NCBI GenBank assembly: GCA_963692995.1 | Contig: OY843611.1 | Location: forward strand, 682,001-746,000 | DNA from: Bin87 sp963692995 | GTDB lineage: Bacteria > Chloroflexota > Dehalococcoidia > Lucifugimonadales > UBA3495 | Direction: 5' to 3' | Length of the DNA stretch: 64,000 nt | Shown: in pieces, positions 1 through 6,545 of the stretch | Position numbering within the stretch: position 1 is the stretch's first letter | Layout: every line of letters begins with the position of its first letter | Notes under the pieces: model-generated | Database searches by the model: none | Told to the model about the DNA's origin: nothing | Seen by the model: the letters and a program-made list of their open reading frames with translations, nothing else | Position numbers and translations under genes: made by a program

Positions 1-783
1 GCCGAACACGCAGACCCGGTTGCCGTCCCGGTCGTAGATAGTTACCCGGTGGCCCAGGCCCGGCGCGTCGTCCACGCCGCCCATGCCGTTGAGCTCGCCC
101 ACGTAGATGTGGCCGCCCCAGTACACCATGGCGTCCGGTCGGTGGATGTTGCTCCACATGGTCAGGAAGTTGCCCTCGGTGTCGAACAGCTGGATGCGGT
201 GGCATTCCCGGTCCACCACGTACACCCGCTCATCCTCGTCAAAGGCGATGTTGTGGGGTCGGATGAACTGGCCGGCGTCAATTCCCGGCTCGCCCCAGGA
301 GAACTTGTACTGCCCCTCCGGGCTGTACACGTGGATACGCGAGTTGCCATAGCCGTCGGAGATGTAGATGTCGCCGTTGCTGGGCCGGATAGCGGCAGAG
401 GTGGGCCGATTGAAGGGCTGGCCGCTCCAGCGGGGTGCCGGGTGGTTCTTCTCGCCGATTTCCATCAGCTTCTCGCCGGTTACGCTGAACTTCTGGATAG
501 TGTGAATGCCGTCGTCGGCGGCCAGCAGCGTGTCGTCCGCCGCGCTGTAGTACAGGCCGTGGGTGCGGTTCTCGCTGAAATGGCCCTGCCCGAAGGACCG
601 CTCAAAGTTGCCGTCCTTGTCAAAGATCATGATGGGATGCTCGCCGCGGGTCAGGATGAACACGCGGTCAGCGCCGTCCACGGCCACGCCGGGACACTCC
701 AGCAGCCGCATACCATCCGGCAGCTTCAGCCAGTCCGCCACGAAAGTGTATTGAAAATCTCCCTGGCCATAAACTTCAGGCAT
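1..783 (-). CDS. NHL-repeat six-bladed beta-propeller protein (3' end beyond the window)
   Basis: The frame is open from an ATG at 783 to the window edge, 261 codons, so the C-terminus is missing. The protein starts MPEVYGQGDFQYTF and has repeated NHL-type blades such as RPTSAAIRPSNGDIYISDG, RPHNIAFDEDERVYVVDR and HRIQLFDTEGNFL, each with the GDIYISDGYGNSRIHVY style of propeller strand. An RBS-like GGGAGC lies just before the ATG. Such proteins resemble the peptidyl-alpha-hydroxyglycine amidating lyase/SMP-30-like propellers. In marine Chloroflexota they often sit beside catabolic oxidoreductases, as here with an SDR upstream. No signal peptide is visible. The enzymatic role is unknown and a binding or lyase function cannot be told apart from sequence alone. 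Confidence 0.8.
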   Translation of the reverse strand, partial: MPEVYGQGDFQYTFVADWLKLPDGMRLLECPGVAVDGADRVFILTRGEHPIMIFDKDGNFERSFGQGHFSENRTHGLYYSAADDTLLAADDGIHTIQKFSVTGEKLMEIGEKNHPAPRWSGQPFNRPTSAAIRPSNGDIYISDGYGNSRIHVYSPEGQYKFSWGEPGIDAGQFIRPHNIAFDEDERVYVVDRECHRIQLFDTEGNFLTMWSNIHRPDAMVYWGGHIYVGELNGMGGVDDAPGLGHRVTIYDRDGNRVCVFG

Positions 784-839
784 GATCTTGCTCCCTTTGC
801 GATGTGCGTTTTGCGATGTGCGTTGAATTAATCGCGACC

Positions 840-916
840 GTCATTCCCGCGAAAGCGGCAATCCGGACCGCGCTTGCGGCACATAATACCGGATTCCGGC
901 TTTCCCCGGAATGACG
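840..916. repeat. intergenic inverted repeat of the GTCATTCC family
   Basis: Two facing copies of the dispersed palindrome: one arm starts TCATTCCCGCGAAAGCGG at 841 and the mirror arm ends TTTCCCCGGAATGACG near 916. The same motif recurs at many intergenic positions of the window. It lies between two minus-strand genes and could form a long hairpin after the SDR gene. Confidence 0.7.
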
Positions 917-925
917 CAGGCTGTT

Positions 926-1702
926 TCACTGGGCCATACACCCGCCGTCGATGACTAACTCGGCCCCAGTCACAAAAGACGCCTCGTCGGAGGCCAGGTA
1001 CAGCACGCCGTAGGCCACCTCGATGGGATGCGCCCGACGGCCCAGGGGCACCAAGGCCAGCCGTTGCGCCGCCACCTCCGGGTCATCGTAGGTGGACGCG
1101 CTCATGGGCGTCATGATCGGCCCGGGGTGCACCGAGTTGCAGCGGATGCCCTCGCCGGCGTACTGGACGGCAGTGGATTTGGTGAACAGGCGCACCGCTC
1201 CTTTGGAAGCGTTGTAGGGGTGGGATCGTGACCAGGCTCCCGACAGGCCGGCGATGGACGATATGTTGATGATGGAACCGCCTCCGGCGCGACGCAGGGC
1301 GGGGATGGCCGCCTTGGTGCCCAGGAAGACGCCTTTTGAGTTCACGTTCATAACGCGATCCCATTGCTCCACGGACGTATCCTCCAGCGATATATTGCGC
1401 GCCCCGCCGGCCACGGAGATGCTGATGCCGGCGTTGTTCACCAGCGTGTCCAGCTTCCCGTAGCGTTCTTCGGCCAGGGCGACGATGGCGAGCCAGTCGA
1501 CCTCGCCGGTGACGTCCAGGTGGGCATAGGCGACGTCCCAGCCCTCGGCCCGGCAATCGGCCTCAACCTGCCGGCCCAGGTCGTCGAGAATGTCGCCGAA
1601 CACGACCTTGGCTCCTTCCCGGGCAAACAGGCGCACCTCCTCGGCGCCCATGCCGCGGGCGCCCCCGCTGATAATGGCTACCTTGCCGTCCATTCGGCCC
1701 AT
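926..1702 (-). CDS. SDR family NAD(P)-dependent oxidoreductase
   Basis: A 258-residue classical short-chain dehydrogenase/reductase. The Rossmann glycine motif is SGGARGMG (residues 12-19), followed by an acidic D37 after beta-2, which favours NAD over NADP. The NNAG motif is at 89-92, the catalytic N121, the S148/S149 region, and the YNASK pair with Y163 and K167. The C-terminal VTGAELVIDGG is typical of the 3-oxoacyl-ACP reductase/cyclohexanol dehydrogenase-like branch. The enzyme should be cytoplasmic and oxidise a secondary alcohol or reduce a ketone; the substrate cannot be told. RBS AGGAGGCAC precedes the ATG at 1702. TGA is the stop. Confidence 0.93.
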   Translation of the reverse strand: MGRMDGKVAIISGGARGMGAEEVRLFAREGAKVVFGDILDDLGRQVEADCRAEGWDVAYAHLDVTGEVDWLAIVALAEERYGKLDTLVNNAGISISVAGGARNISLEDTSVEQWDRVMNVNSKGVFLGTKAAIPALRRAGGGSIINISSIAGLSGAWSRSHPYNASKGAVRLFTKSTAVQYAGEGIRCNSVHPGPIMTPMSASTYDDPEVAAQRLALVPLGRRAHPIEVAYGVLYLASDEASFVTGAELVIDGGCMAQ

Positions 1703-1729
1703 GTGTGCCTCCTGTAGAAAGCCGGCGGT

Positions 1730-1870
1730 TCACATCGCCGGCAGGTTTTCGTCGATGATGGCTTGGAGTTGCGGAACCAATGGCGGCAGCTGTTCCGGGA
1801 TGATGAGCCACCGCGCATCAAAGTCCACCCGGTCATAATCGTGAATTAGCGCATTGCGCAGGTCGGTAGT
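1730..1870 (-). pseudogene. HepT-like (DUF86) C-terminal remnant
   Basis: In the minus frame ending at 1730 the last ~45 codons read as the C-terminus of a HepT/DUF86 HEPN nuclease: RNALIHDYDRVDFDARWL, then an LPPLVPQLQAI helix. RNALIHDY matches the R-x4-H-x-Y catalytic motif of HepT toxins. The part further upstream in this frame (about 1871-2185) does not look like HepT and lies antisense to the coiled-coil gene at 1992, so the N-terminal two thirds (about 70 residues) are missing. No MntA-type nucleotidyltransferase is next to it. Most likely this is a decayed type VII toxin gene. A complete HepT/MntA pair is at 33118-33869. Confidence 0.6.
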
Positions 1871-1936
1871 TTGCCGCCTTTGCCCACACCGGTAGTGTGG
1901 CAATTTCGCTGAGACCTTGCAACAGCTACGCCTGCG

Positions 1937-1966
1937 TTGACAGCAGCCGAATAACCGCCGGATAAT
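1937..1966 (+). promoter_or_regulatory. sigma-70-type promoter for the coiled-coil membrane protein
   Basis: A perfect -35 TTGACA at 1937-1942 and a -10 GATAAT at 1961-1966 are separated by 18 bases. The probable start codon of the next gene is at 1992, preceded by GAGGAG. Confidence 0.6.
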
Positions 1967-1991
1967 ATGCTTGGCACGAGGAGCTGTGAAG

Positions 1992-2402
1992 GTGGAAAAC
2001 GCTTTGGAAATCACCATAATCGGCGTGTTGGGGGGTATCATCGCGGCGCTGATCGCCCTTGGTGGCGTCGGTTTTTTCTGGCTGGCCAGCAGAATTGACC
2101 GGCTTGCCGAGCAGAACAACACAACCCATAATGAGCTCAACGAGAAAATCAACCAGTCCCACAGCGACCTCAACGAGAAAATCAACCAGTCTCACAATGA
2201 GCTCATCGAGAAAATCGACCAGTCCCACAACGACCTCGTCGCCAGAATGGAACAGATGAAATCCGAAATAATTAGCGCCTTGTTAAATCATACCCACCCG
2301 GAGCCTGGCGGACCGCCCCGATTCACCGCCCCGCCCCCGGCAATGCCGTCTGCCCCGTTGCCACCGGAGCCGGAACCGACGCCGGCCACTGCTGACAACT
2401 GA
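1992..2402 (+). CDS. small membrane-anchored coiled-coil protein with 11-residue repeats
   Basis: I chose the GTG at 1992 (136 residues), because GAGGAG at 1978-1983 is spaced 8 bases from it; TTG 1971 and GTG 1986 are in-frame alternatives. Residues ~6-30 (ITIIGVLGGIIAALIALGGV) form one transmembrane segment. They are followed by four near-identical 11-residue units, HNELNEKINQS, HSDLNEKINQS, HNELIEKIDQS, HNDLVARMEQM (coding 2127-2258), a hendecad coiled coil. The C-terminus is proline-rich and low complexity. No known family was recognised. The architecture resembles small membrane scaffold or phage-holin-associated coiled-coil proteins. A good promoter lies directly upstream, so it is probably a stand-alone gene. 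Confidence 0.7.
   Translation: MENALEITIIGVLGGIIAALIALGGVGFFWLASRIDRLAEQNNTTHNELNEKINQSHSDLNEKINQSHNELIEKIDQSHNDLVARMEQMKSEIISALLNHTHPEPGGPPRFTAPPPAMPSAPLPPEPEPTPATADN
2127..2258 (+). repeat. 33-bp tandem repeat inside the coiled-coil gene
   Basis: Four units of 33 bp starting at 2127, 2160, 2193 and 2226 share the core GAGAAAATCAACCAGTC. Each encodes one 11-residue coiled-coil unit. The first three are close at DNA level and the fourth has diverged. Confidence 0.8.
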
Positions 2403-2404
2403 GT

Positions 2405-2782
2405 CTAGGACGCTGCGCTGTCGTCCATGAACATGCCAACCACGTTCCCCTCGGTGTCGCGGAAGTTGACGAACCAGCCCACACCCGGAATGACGGTGCG
2501 CGGCGTTACGATTTCGCACCCCGCCGCCGTTACCTTGGCAACGTAGGCGTCCAGGTCGTCCACGCCGATGACCACCAGGGTTCCGCCGAAGTTCACCGCC
2601 GACTCCCGGGCGATGAGCGCCCCACCGATGCCGTAAGGCTCGTCGTCGCCGCCGGTTTCCTGAACGTAATATTCCACCGGCCCGTCCCACTTGCGGGACT
2701 TCCAGCCGAACAGGTCGGCGTAGAACTTGCTGGCGCGGTCGGCGTCGTCAAAGGGCAGTTCGAAATGCACGATCTTGGGCAT
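2405..2782 (-). CDS. VOC family (glyoxalase/bleomycin-resistance fold) protein
   Basis: A 125-residue protein starting MPKIVHFELPFDDADRASKF, with the start fixed by GGAGGAACA just before the ATG at 2782. It shows the paired beta-alpha-beta-beta-beta modules of VOC proteins: N-terminal HFELPFDDADRASKFYADLFGW, and a C-terminal half with VIGVDDLDAYVAKVTAAGCEI and FRDTEGNVVGMF. H7, and an acidic residue in the C-terminal strand, are possible metal ligands. It most resembles the small lactoylglutathione lyase-like proteins of unknown substrate. It shares a strand with the GMC gene downstream (gap 141 bp) and ends 3 bp from the convergent coiled-coil gene. Confidence 0.88.
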   Translation of the reverse strand: MPKIVHFELPFDDADRASKFYADLFGWKSRKWDGPVEYYVQETGGDDEPYGIGGALIARESAVNFGGTLVVIGVDDLDAYVAKVTAAGCEIVTPRTVIPGVGWFVNFRDTEGNVVGMFMDDSAAS

Positions 2783-2852
2783 TGTTCCTCCGTGAACGTA
2801 TCGCAACGTTCAGGCTTTGGGTTGGCGGTGTTCTGACGCCGGGGCTGCTCCG

Positions 2853-2867
2853 TCCGCCATTGGCGGA
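2853..2867. promoter_or_regulatory. short perfect dyad upstream of the GMC/VOC boundary
   Basis: TCCGCCA-T-TGGCGGA is a perfect 15-bp inverted repeat in the gap between the GMC oxidoreductase stop and the VOC start. It could be an operator for the VOC gene or part of a termination structure; nothing else decides between these. Confidence 0.3.
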
Positions 2868-2923
2868 AGGTCGCAATAAATGCCCGGACATCGGCCTCGG
2901 TTCAGTTGTACCAGATCGCCGGA

Positions 2924-4519
2924 TCAGGAGATGGCGGACGATCCCTCTCCCTTCAGGTAGTCGGCGGTGCGCAGCGCCAACGCTTGTATGGTGGTAGTGG
3001 GGTTGATGCAGGCGCCGGTGGTGAAGATGCTGCCGTCGATGATGTACAGGTTGGGCACGTCATGGGCGCGACCCCAGCGGTCCACTACTGAGCGATCCGG
3101 GTCGGTTCCCATGCGGGCCGTGCCGAGTAGGTGCCAGCCGGCGTTGCGCCGCAGCCGGGAAGAGATGATCCGCTTTGCGCCGGCGGCCTCGAGAACCTCG
3201 GTGGCCCGCGCAATGCCGTGGTCCAGCATGGCCCAGGTATTGTCGCTGACGGTGTAGTCGATCTTGGGCGCCGGGATGCCGTGGGCGTCGGTGAGCGTCG
3301 GGTCGAGGGTTACGCGGTTATGCGCCTCGGGCAGGTCTTCGGTCATGATGACGATACCCATCTGGTGGCGGAACCGCTCGGCGAAGTCGCGGTGATGTCC
3401 CTCGCCCCATTGCACCGTCTCGCCGACCAGTCCGCCCAGCGCGATTTGGAGCGGCGCGGCGCCCACGTTGGAAATCTGCATGTCGTAGCCGCGCACGAAG
3501 CCCCGGCGCAGGTCGGTTTCGTAGAACTCCTGGCTGAGCATGGACGAACCGCGCGGCCCGTCGTCCGGCCCCAAATCTTCGTCGAACAGCCCTAGCGCGT
3601 AGCCGCAGGGGTGGTGCATCAGGTTCCGGCCTACTTGCCCGCTGCGGTTGGCCAACCCATGGGGGAACAGCGCGCTCTTTGAGTTGAGCAGCAGCCGGGA
3701 AGTGCCGATGCCGTTGCCCGCCAGCACGACGACCTTGGCATATTGCGCCTGGAGGTTGCCGTTGCGGTCGTAGTAGGATGCGCCGGTGGCCCGACCGGCT
3801 TCGTCCACCAGCACCTCGCGGACGCGAGCGTGGGTGATGAGGCGCGCGCCCTGTTTCAACGCGCCGGGCCAGAATATGATGTCGCTGCTGGACGGCGAGC
3901 GCAGGTATTCGCCCACATCAGCCGGCCGGCCGTCGTACACGGTGGAGTTGATAGCGTTGTCCGATGACCACCAATGCCAGCCCAGCCGGTTGAAGGCGCG
4001 GGCCAGTTTTTCGCCGCCCGGGCCGATGGGCAGCGGCGGCGTGGGCCGGGCCGGCTTGGGTGGATAGGCCGGGTCTCCCTGCAAGCCGCTGACGCCGTGG
4101 GCGCGGTCGTTCTGGTCGTAGTAGGGTTCCAGTTCAAAGTAGTCCATGGGCCAGTCGTCGGCCACGCCGTCCAGGGACTTGAGCCGGAAGTCCGAGGGAT
4201 GGAACCGGGGAAAGTGGGAACCCCAGTGGATGGTGCTGCCGCCCACCGCGTTGTACATATAGGGAGCGATGGGCGTGTCATCCTCGTTCACCGGATAGTC
4301 CTCCGGCAGCCCGCGGAAGTTGGGGTTGGGATGAAAGTCGGTCTGCCAGTGCAGCTGCGCTTGCGGCTCGTTCACCGGAAAGGCGTTCAGCGGCACCCAG
4401 CCGCCCTGCTCCAGGCAAACCACCTTGACTCCGGCCTGGGTCAGGCTCCAGGTAAATGCCCCGCCGGAAGCGCCGGCCCCGATGACCAAAACGTCGGCGG
4501 TATCGTGTTTGCTGCCCAT
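2924..4519 (-). CDS. GMC family FAD-dependent oxidoreductase
   Basis: A 531-residue glucose-methanol-choline family flavoenzyme. The N-terminal FAD-binding motif is VLVIGAGASGGAFTW followed by LEQGG. The middle holds GGSTIHWGSHFPRF, the segment near the flavin. The C-terminus has the catalytic-site motif WHLLGTARMGTDP and the FAD-contacting NLYIIDGSIFTTGACINPT with the Asn/Pro typical of the family. It is closest to gluconate 2-dehydrogenase large-subunit or sorbose dehydrogenase-like GMC proteins that oxidise a sugar or polyol hydroxyl. No Tat signal is obvious at the N-terminus (MGSKHDTADVLVIG), so export would need a partner. The physiological acceptor is unknown. Confidence 0.92.
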   Translation of the reverse strand: MGSKHDTADVLVIGAGASGGAFTWSLTQAGVKVVCLEQGGWVPLNAFPVNEPQAQLHWQTDFHPNPNFRGLPEDYPVNEDDTPIAPYMYNAVGGSTIHWGSHFPRFHPSDFRLKSLDGVADDWPMDYFELEPYYDQNDRAHGVSGLQGDPAYPPKPARPTPPLPIGPGGEKLARAFNRLGWHWWSSDNAINSTVYDGRPADVGEYLRSPSSSDIIFWPGALKQGARLITHARVREVLVDEAGRATGASYYDRNGNLQAQYAKVVVLAGNGIGTSRLLLNSKSALFPHGLANRSGQVGRNLMHHPCGYALGLFDEDLGPDDGPRGSSMLSQEFYETDLRRGFVRGYDMQISNVGAAPLQIALGGLVGETVQWGEGHHRDFAERFRHQMGIVIMTEDLPEAHNRVTLDPTLTDAHGIPAPKIDYTVSDNTWAMLDHGIARATEVLEAAGAKRIISSRLRRNAGWHLLGTARMGTDPDRSVVDRWGRAHDVPNLYIIDGSIFTTGACINPTTTIQALALRTADYLKGEGSSAIS

Positions 4520-4603
4520 AGGTTAATGCTCCTGCGTATGGAGGGAGGTTGCGGCGCATTATACCCTCAGCGGCTACTTCCGGGTAAAGGCGGCGGACAA
4601 AAG

Positions 4604-5422
4604 CTATGATTTATACCGATATTGCCTTTCGAACATTTTGGCTTGACCGGGAGTCTGTTCATACGATTTCTCGGTAGATTCTTCCCAGTCTGTGGACGGG
4701 TCGTAATTCAGAACCAATATCTCCTTGTTTAGGGTACGCTTTCTGCCATATTCAGTGGCTTCTGATTCTGCCGCCTTCATTCCGGAAGCGGACTGTATCG
4801 AAACGATGTTGTAATCATGAAATTTTGTCCGCACTTCCTCCGTATCGTACGATGAAAGCATCCACTTGCCTCGTACCCTGCTGAGCCGCTCGGCGATGGC
4901 AGAATGCTCTGCCATTAACCGCATATTGTGTTTATAATTGGCGCCGTTACCCGGGTAAGGAGGGTCGAGGTAAAGGAAAGATGTGGGTCGGTCGTAGCGG
5001 TCGATGCACTCGCTCCAGTCGATATTTTCTATAATGACAGTTTTCAGCCGATCATGTACCGGCTCAATCCTCTTGCGTAGCGTTTTCAGAGCGCCAATCA
5101 GCCTGTTGCCGTGCCCGCCGTCATCAGATGTGCTGGACTGGAATCGTGGATAGCGTGCTTCCCCGCCCCACCCGGCCATAATCAGGTAGTAGAAGTGGTG
5201 AGCCCGCTCCACTTCCGACAATGCCTGGGGTTCACTATCCGCTAATTTGCGAAATTCGCTCCGCGATACTAGCTCCAAATCGAACGATTTGATGAGTTCC
5301 TCAGGCTGGTGCTTGACCACCCTGAAAAAATTGATGAGCTCATCGTCGATGTCATTCAAGACTTCGATCGGACTCGGTGGCTTTCCGAACAGTACCCAAG
5401 CGGCGCCTCCAAAGGGTTCCAC
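4604..5422 (-). CDS. D12-class N6-adenine DNA methyltransferase, body of a frameshifted gene
   Basis: The open frame gives 272 residues from GTG 5422. It begins in the middle of AdoMet motif I (YVEPFGGAAW), and has IEVLNDIDDELINFFRVV and the catalytic motif IV LYLDPPYPGN (DPPY at 153-156). This is the alpha-class order of Dam/DpnII-type adenine methylases. The usual N-terminal motif (KWxGGK) is not in this frame but is intact in the next frame at 5446-5510 (see that entry), so a 1-base shift near 5444-5450 splits the gene. The gene diverges from a controller-like HTH and a putative nuclease and is its likely protective methylase. Base composition is lower in GC than its neighbours, suggesting transfer. 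Confidence 0.85.
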   Translation of the reverse strand: MEPFGGAAWVLFGKPPSPIEVLNDIDDELINFFRVVKHQPEELIKSFDLELVSRSEFRKLADSEPQALSEVERAHHFYYLIMAGWGGEARYPRFQSSTSDDGGHGNRLIGALKTLRKRIEPVHDRLKTVIIENIDWSECIDRYDRPTSFLYLDPPYPGNGANYKHNMRLMAEHSAIAERLSRVRGKWMLSSYDTEEVRTKFHDYNIVSIQSASGMKAAESEATEYGRKRTLNKEILVLNYDPSTDWEESTEKSYEQTPGQAKMFERQYRYKS

Positions 5423-5445
5423 GTAGCACAGATGAGCCGGTATGA

Positions 5446-5510
5446 GCGGGAATGATGTACTTCCGCAGCCTAGACTTGCCGCCCACCCACTTGAAAGGGC
5501 TATTGATCAT
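5446..5510 (-). other. displaced N-terminus of the adenine methylase (other frame)
   Basis: From ATG 5510 the minus strand reads MINSPFKWVGGKSRLRKYII, the canonical start of a D12-class methylase with its KWVGGK AdoMet-binding motif. The following family-like residues (PLIPAHLCYVEPFGG) appear only after changing frame around the CCCGCTC at 5444-5450. Joining the two frames by skipping one G restores a continuous motif. The cause is either a real frameshift mutation or a one-base assembly error. Confidence 0.8.
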
Positions 5511-5577
5511 CACTACACCGTCAATTTGCGAAATGGCGGAGGCGTACCGGTCACGTTAGCAAGACGGTAGGCCGACG

Positions 5578-5594
5578 TGTCTCTATTAGGGACA
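5578..5594. promoter_or_regulatory. C-box-like operator dyad
   Basis: TGTCTCTATTAGGGACA is an imperfect palindrome: TGTC/GACA ends and CTA/TAG inner arms match, with one mismatch pair and the centre at 5586. It lies between the divergent methylase and HTH genes, 21 bases before the HTH start. Position and form are as expected for the operator bound by restriction-modification controller proteins. Binding is inference. Confidence 0.5.
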
Positions 5595-5615
5595 ATTTAG
5601 CACAGGCGATTTGGC

Positions 5616-5858
5616 ATGTCAACCGCTGGCAAACCGGATTTCATCCGATTCGGGGAAAAGCTAAGAATCCTCCGATACCGCAAAGGGCTAACCTTGATCC
5701 AGCTGGCCGAGCAGTTGGGTTATAAGGCGCATGGCCATTTGAGCGAAATCGAGTCCGGCAAGAAATTGCCGACAACAGGGCTAGCACTCAAAGTTGCCAG
5801 GCTGTTCGAGGTAACCACGGACGTGCTGCTCAAAGACGAGCTTGAAATTCCCGATTAG
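5616..5858 (+). CDS. XRE-family HTH regulator, probable R-M controller (C) protein
   Basis: An 80-residue protein that is all one helix-turn-helix domain: FGEKLRILRYRKGLTLIQLA, then the recognition region HGHLSEIESGKKLPTTGLAL and VARLFEVTTDVLL. Size and layout match controller proteins such as C.PvuII (about 80 residues). Its stop is 8 bases before the start of the putative nuclease, and the methylase diverges upstream, the classic M<-/C-R-> arrangement. It would act as a dimer on the dyad at 5578-5594 and delay nuclease expression after transfer. The start ATG 5616 agrees with the domain start. No strong RBS is visible, which is common for leaderless C transcripts. Confidence 0.85.
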   Translation: MSTAGKPDFIRFGEKLRILRYRKGLTLIQLAEQLGYKAHGHLSEIESGKKLPTTGLALKVARLFEVTTDVLLKDELEIPD

Positions 5859-5866
5859 GTTCAGCC

Positions 5867-6490
5867 ATGCAACCGTCCAACAAATCAGTGGCATTTGCTC
5901 ACCGACCTCCCACGGATGCCGAGCTGACCCGATTCCGGCTGATACTAAGCTCCTTCCAAGACGGTACCGGGATGCTAGCAGTCAACGACGGTTCTACTCT
6001 TCCCGGCTGGCGGGACTTTGAGCGAGCTGTGGCACTGGTGTTCGGCGGCGTCTCGTCGGAGAACAAGGACGTTATGGATGTTCGTGTCTTGGACCCGGCA
6101 CGCAGAGGCGTATTCTTTGGGGTTTCGTGCAAAATGCGGCGTGAACTGAACCGGGTTAGGCGAAATGGCCGCGTAACCATTGAATTGCCCAACGCAGCGC
6201 GGACGTTTTGGAATCGATTGGGCAATGATGGTATCACTGTTGAAAACCATTACGGGCATGCTCCACAAATTGGCAGCGCTCTTATCGCTTTGGTCCGCGA
6301 GTGGCACTCATCAGTGAGCATCGCATCGGAAGGCAACGTTGACCTTGCCGGAAGTTGTTATCTGACATTGATGTGGGATCAGAACGGCGATTATCAACTA
6401 CACCAGTTCCCAATCGACTTGCCAGATCCTGCGAATATAGTTTGGTATCACCCTGTGGTAAGGCGGAAGGGAGTTTTACAGCTGGCCTAA
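5867..6490 (+). CDS. putative type II restriction endonuclease (unrecognised family)
   Basis: A 207-residue protein with no family I can name. A PD-(D/E)xK-like pattern can be seen: E52 in a helix (DFERAVALVFGG), D71 in DVMDVRVLD, then the strand GVFFGVSCKM with S87-x-K89, where Ser replaces the usual acidic residue. The second half (PNAARTFWNRLG, GSALIALVREWHSSV) could carry DNA recognition. The call is mainly contextual: it follows the controller-like gene by 8 bases and is divergent from an adenine methylase. An alternative is a non-nuclease protein of a defence island. The unusual SxK would have to be tested. Lower GC than flanking genes. Confidence 0.5.
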   Translation: MQPSNKSVAFAHRPPTDAELTRFRLILSSFQDGTGMLAVNDGSTLPGWRDFERAVALVFGGVSSENKDVMDVRVLDPARRGVFFGVSCKMRRELNRVRRNGRVTIELPNAARTFWNRLGNDGITVENHYGHAPQIGSALIALVREWHSSVSIASEGNVDLAGSCYLTLMWDQNGDYQLHQFPIDLPDPANIVWYHPVVRRKGVLQLA

Positions 6491-6501
6491 ATAGTGTTAG
6501 A

Positions 6502-6539
6502 GAGCGCGGGGGGCGAATAACAACTTTCGCCCCCCGCTC
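6502..6539. terminator. bidirectional hairpin between convergent genes
   Basis: GAGCG-C-GGGGGGCGAA pairs with TTCGCCCCCCGCTC with one bulged C and an 8-base loop. It sits between the convergent ends of the putative nuclease (6490) and thiolase (6546). There is no clear T-tract. Confidence 0.6.
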
Positions 6540-6545
6540 AATCGG

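Noticed and set aside
49..831. 260-codon plus frame at the left edge
   Set aside because: Antisense to the NHL-repeat gene, which runs off the window edge.
1871..2185. Upstream extension of the HepT remnant frame on the minus strand
   Set aside because: No HepT-like residues there; it is antisense to the coiled-coil gene.
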